DNA from: Myxococcus xanthus
GTDB lineage: Bacteria > Myxococcota > Myxococcia > Myxococcales > Myxococcaceae
Reading direction: 5' to 3'
NCBI RefSeq assembly: GCF_013116825.1
Contig: NZ_JABFNS010000011.1
Location: 30,375 to 94,374 of the forward strand
DNA length: 64,000 bases
Below the pieces are notes generated by a model, which saw nothing but the letters and a program-made list of their open reading frames with translations, was not told the origin of the DNA and searched no databases. Positions 62,840 to 64,000 of this stretch are shown in pieces; within the stretch, counting starts at the first letter, position 1; each line of letters starts with the position of its first letter. Both the position numbers and the translations under genes were made by a program.

Positions 62840-64000
62840 ATGAGCGAAGACAACCTGAGTGACGGCGACGATCTGGCCATTGCCATCGTCGGAATGGCGG
62901 GCCGCTTCCCGGGCTCCCCCGACGTGGAGACCTTCTGGCGGAACCTCTGCGAGGGTGTGGAGGGCATCCGCTTCTTCACGGACGACGAACTGAAGGCACG
63001 CGGCGTTCCCGAGGAGCGCCTGCGACAGCCGGGCTTCGTGCGCGCCGGAGCCGTGCTGGACCAGGTGGACGCGTTCGACGCGAGCTTCTTCGGCTATTCG
63101 CCGCGCGAGGCGGCGCTGATGGATCCGCAGCACCGCATCTTCCTGGAGTGCGCGTGGGAGGCCATCGAGCGGGCGGGCCACGGACTAGATACGGAGTCGC
63201 GCTCGGTGGGCGTCTTCGCGGGCACGAGCCTGAGCACGTACCTGCTCTTCAACCTGCGCACGCACCCGGAGCTGCTCGAGTCGAGCGACAGCTTCCAGGT
63301 GATGATTGGTAACGACAAGGACTTCCTCGCCACGCGGCTGGCGTACCACCTGGACCTCAAGGGCCCCAGCCTGGATGTCCAGACGGGCTGCTCCACGTCG
63401 CTGGTCGCCACCCACCTGGCCTGCCAGTCCCTGATGGGATTCCAGTGTGACGTGGCCATCGCGGGCGGCGTGTCCGTGGACGTGCCCCAGCGCACGGGCT
63501 ACGTGCACCAGCCCGGTGGCATCGCGTCACCGGACGGTCACTGCCGTCCCTTCGACGCCCAGGCCCAGGGAACGCTCTTTGGCAGCGGCGTGGGCGTGGT
63601 GGTGCTCAAGCGACTGGATGACGCGCTCGCGGATGGCAGCCACATCCACGCCGTCATCCGGGCCTCCGCCATCAACAACGACGGTGCCTCGAAGCTCGGC
63701 TACACCGCGCCCAGCGCCGAGGGACAGGCGGAGGTCATCGCCCGCACCCACGCCCTGGCGGGCGTGACGCCGGACACCGTGGGTTACGTGGAGACGCACG
63801 GCACCGGCACCCTCCTGGGAGATCCGGTCGAGGTCTCCGCGCTGACGAGCGCCTTCCGCGCCGGCACCGAGGCCACCAGCTTCTGCGCGCTCGGCTCGGT
63901 CAAGTCGAACATCGGCCACCTGGACGCGGCGGCCGGCGTGGCGGGGCTCATCAAGACGGCCCTGGCGGTAGAGCACGGGCGCATCCCCCCCACCCCTGTC
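62840..64000 (+). CDS. Type I polyketide synthase, N-terminal ketosynthase (3' end outside window)
   Basis: The first 387 codons of a modular PKS. After a short acidic N-terminus comes a ketosynthase starting at AIAIVGMAGRFPG (residue 14). The catalytic Cys184 (QTGCSTS) and both histidines, His320 (ETHGTGT) and His360 (SNIGHLDAAAG), are present, so the domain looks active. The KS is the kind found in cis-AT and hybrid NRPS-PKS lines and is related to the KS of gene B, in which the catalytic Cys falls at the same residue number. Further domains lie beyond the edge. ATG 62840 has no obvious Shine-Dalgarno; an in-frame GTG at 62822 is an alternative. Direction and spacing suggest co-transcription with the flavin oxidoreductase gene. 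Whether this PKS feeds the lipopeptide line or is a second pathway cannot be decided here. Confidence 0.92.
   Translation, partial: MSEDNLSDGDDLAIAIVGMAGRFPGSPDVETFWRNLCEGVEGIRFFTDDELKARGVPEERLRQPGFVRAGAVLDQVDAFDASFFGYSPREAALMDPQHRIFLECAWEAIERAGHGLDTESRSVGVFAGTSLSTYLLFNLRTHPELLESSDSFQVMIGNDKDFLATRLAYHLDLKGPSLDVQTGCSTSLVATHLACQSLMGFQCDVAIAGGVSVDVPQRTGYVHQPGGIASPDGHCRPFDAQAQGTLFGSGVGVVVLKRLDDALADGSHIHAVIRASAINNDGASKLGYTAPSAEGQAEVIARTHALAGVTPDTVGYVETHGTGTLLGDPVEVSALTSAFRAGTEATSFCALGSVKSNIGHLDAAAGVAGLIKTALAVEHGRIPPTPV

Overview
The DNA is very G+C-rich with strongly G/C third codon positions. It carries giant hybrid NRPS/PKS genes, including two flavin-monooxygenase domains built into adenylation domains, an arrangement known from the myxobacterial myxothiazol and melithiazol synthetases (MtaG/MelG). 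I infer a myxobacterium; no marker gene in the window proves this.

Layout. About 59.7 kb of minus strand (59684 down to 1) is one co-directional run of three megasynthase genes. Gene A (59684-42531, 5717 aa) starts with a fatty acyl-AMP ligase plus ACP and has four NRPS modules. Gene B (42538-29393, 4381 aa) overlaps A by 8 bp. It has one PKS module, a carrier-less C/A/monooxygenase cassette, one C-A-T-E module and a terminal C plus a carrier domain that lacks its serine. Gene C starts 3 bp after B (29389) and runs off the left edge after at least 9796 codons. It has nine C-A-T modules and a terminal thioesterase whose catalytic His is the last complete codon. A 300-bp divergent intergenic region with a symmetric nested dyad (59761-59799) separates this run from three plus-strand genes: an ATP-grasp-like protein, a stand-alone luciferase-like flavin oxidoreductase, and the start of another PKS that runs off the right edge.

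How it works together. From the order of domains and the ten-residue adenylation codes I read by eye, the line should build: fatty acyl - Gly (alpha-oxidised by the embedded monooxygenase) - D-Ser - Ile/Val - Val - malonate (beta-keto, probably alpha-oxidised by the second embedded monooxygenase) - D-aromatic - possibly cationic - Val - uncertain polar - Val - Asp - Val - Val - Val - Ala, released by the thioesterase. That is a 14-residue lipopeptide with one polyketide unit. Assignments for Gly, Ser, Val (module 4), Asp and Ala rest on close code matches; modules 5, 6 and 8 are weak.

The most unusual parts are the monooxygenase cassette housed in a dead adenylation domain with no carrier, the inactive carrier/second C domain at the B/C junction, and five nearly identical Val-type adenylation domains that point to recent module duplication. 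All domain limits are estimates by eye.
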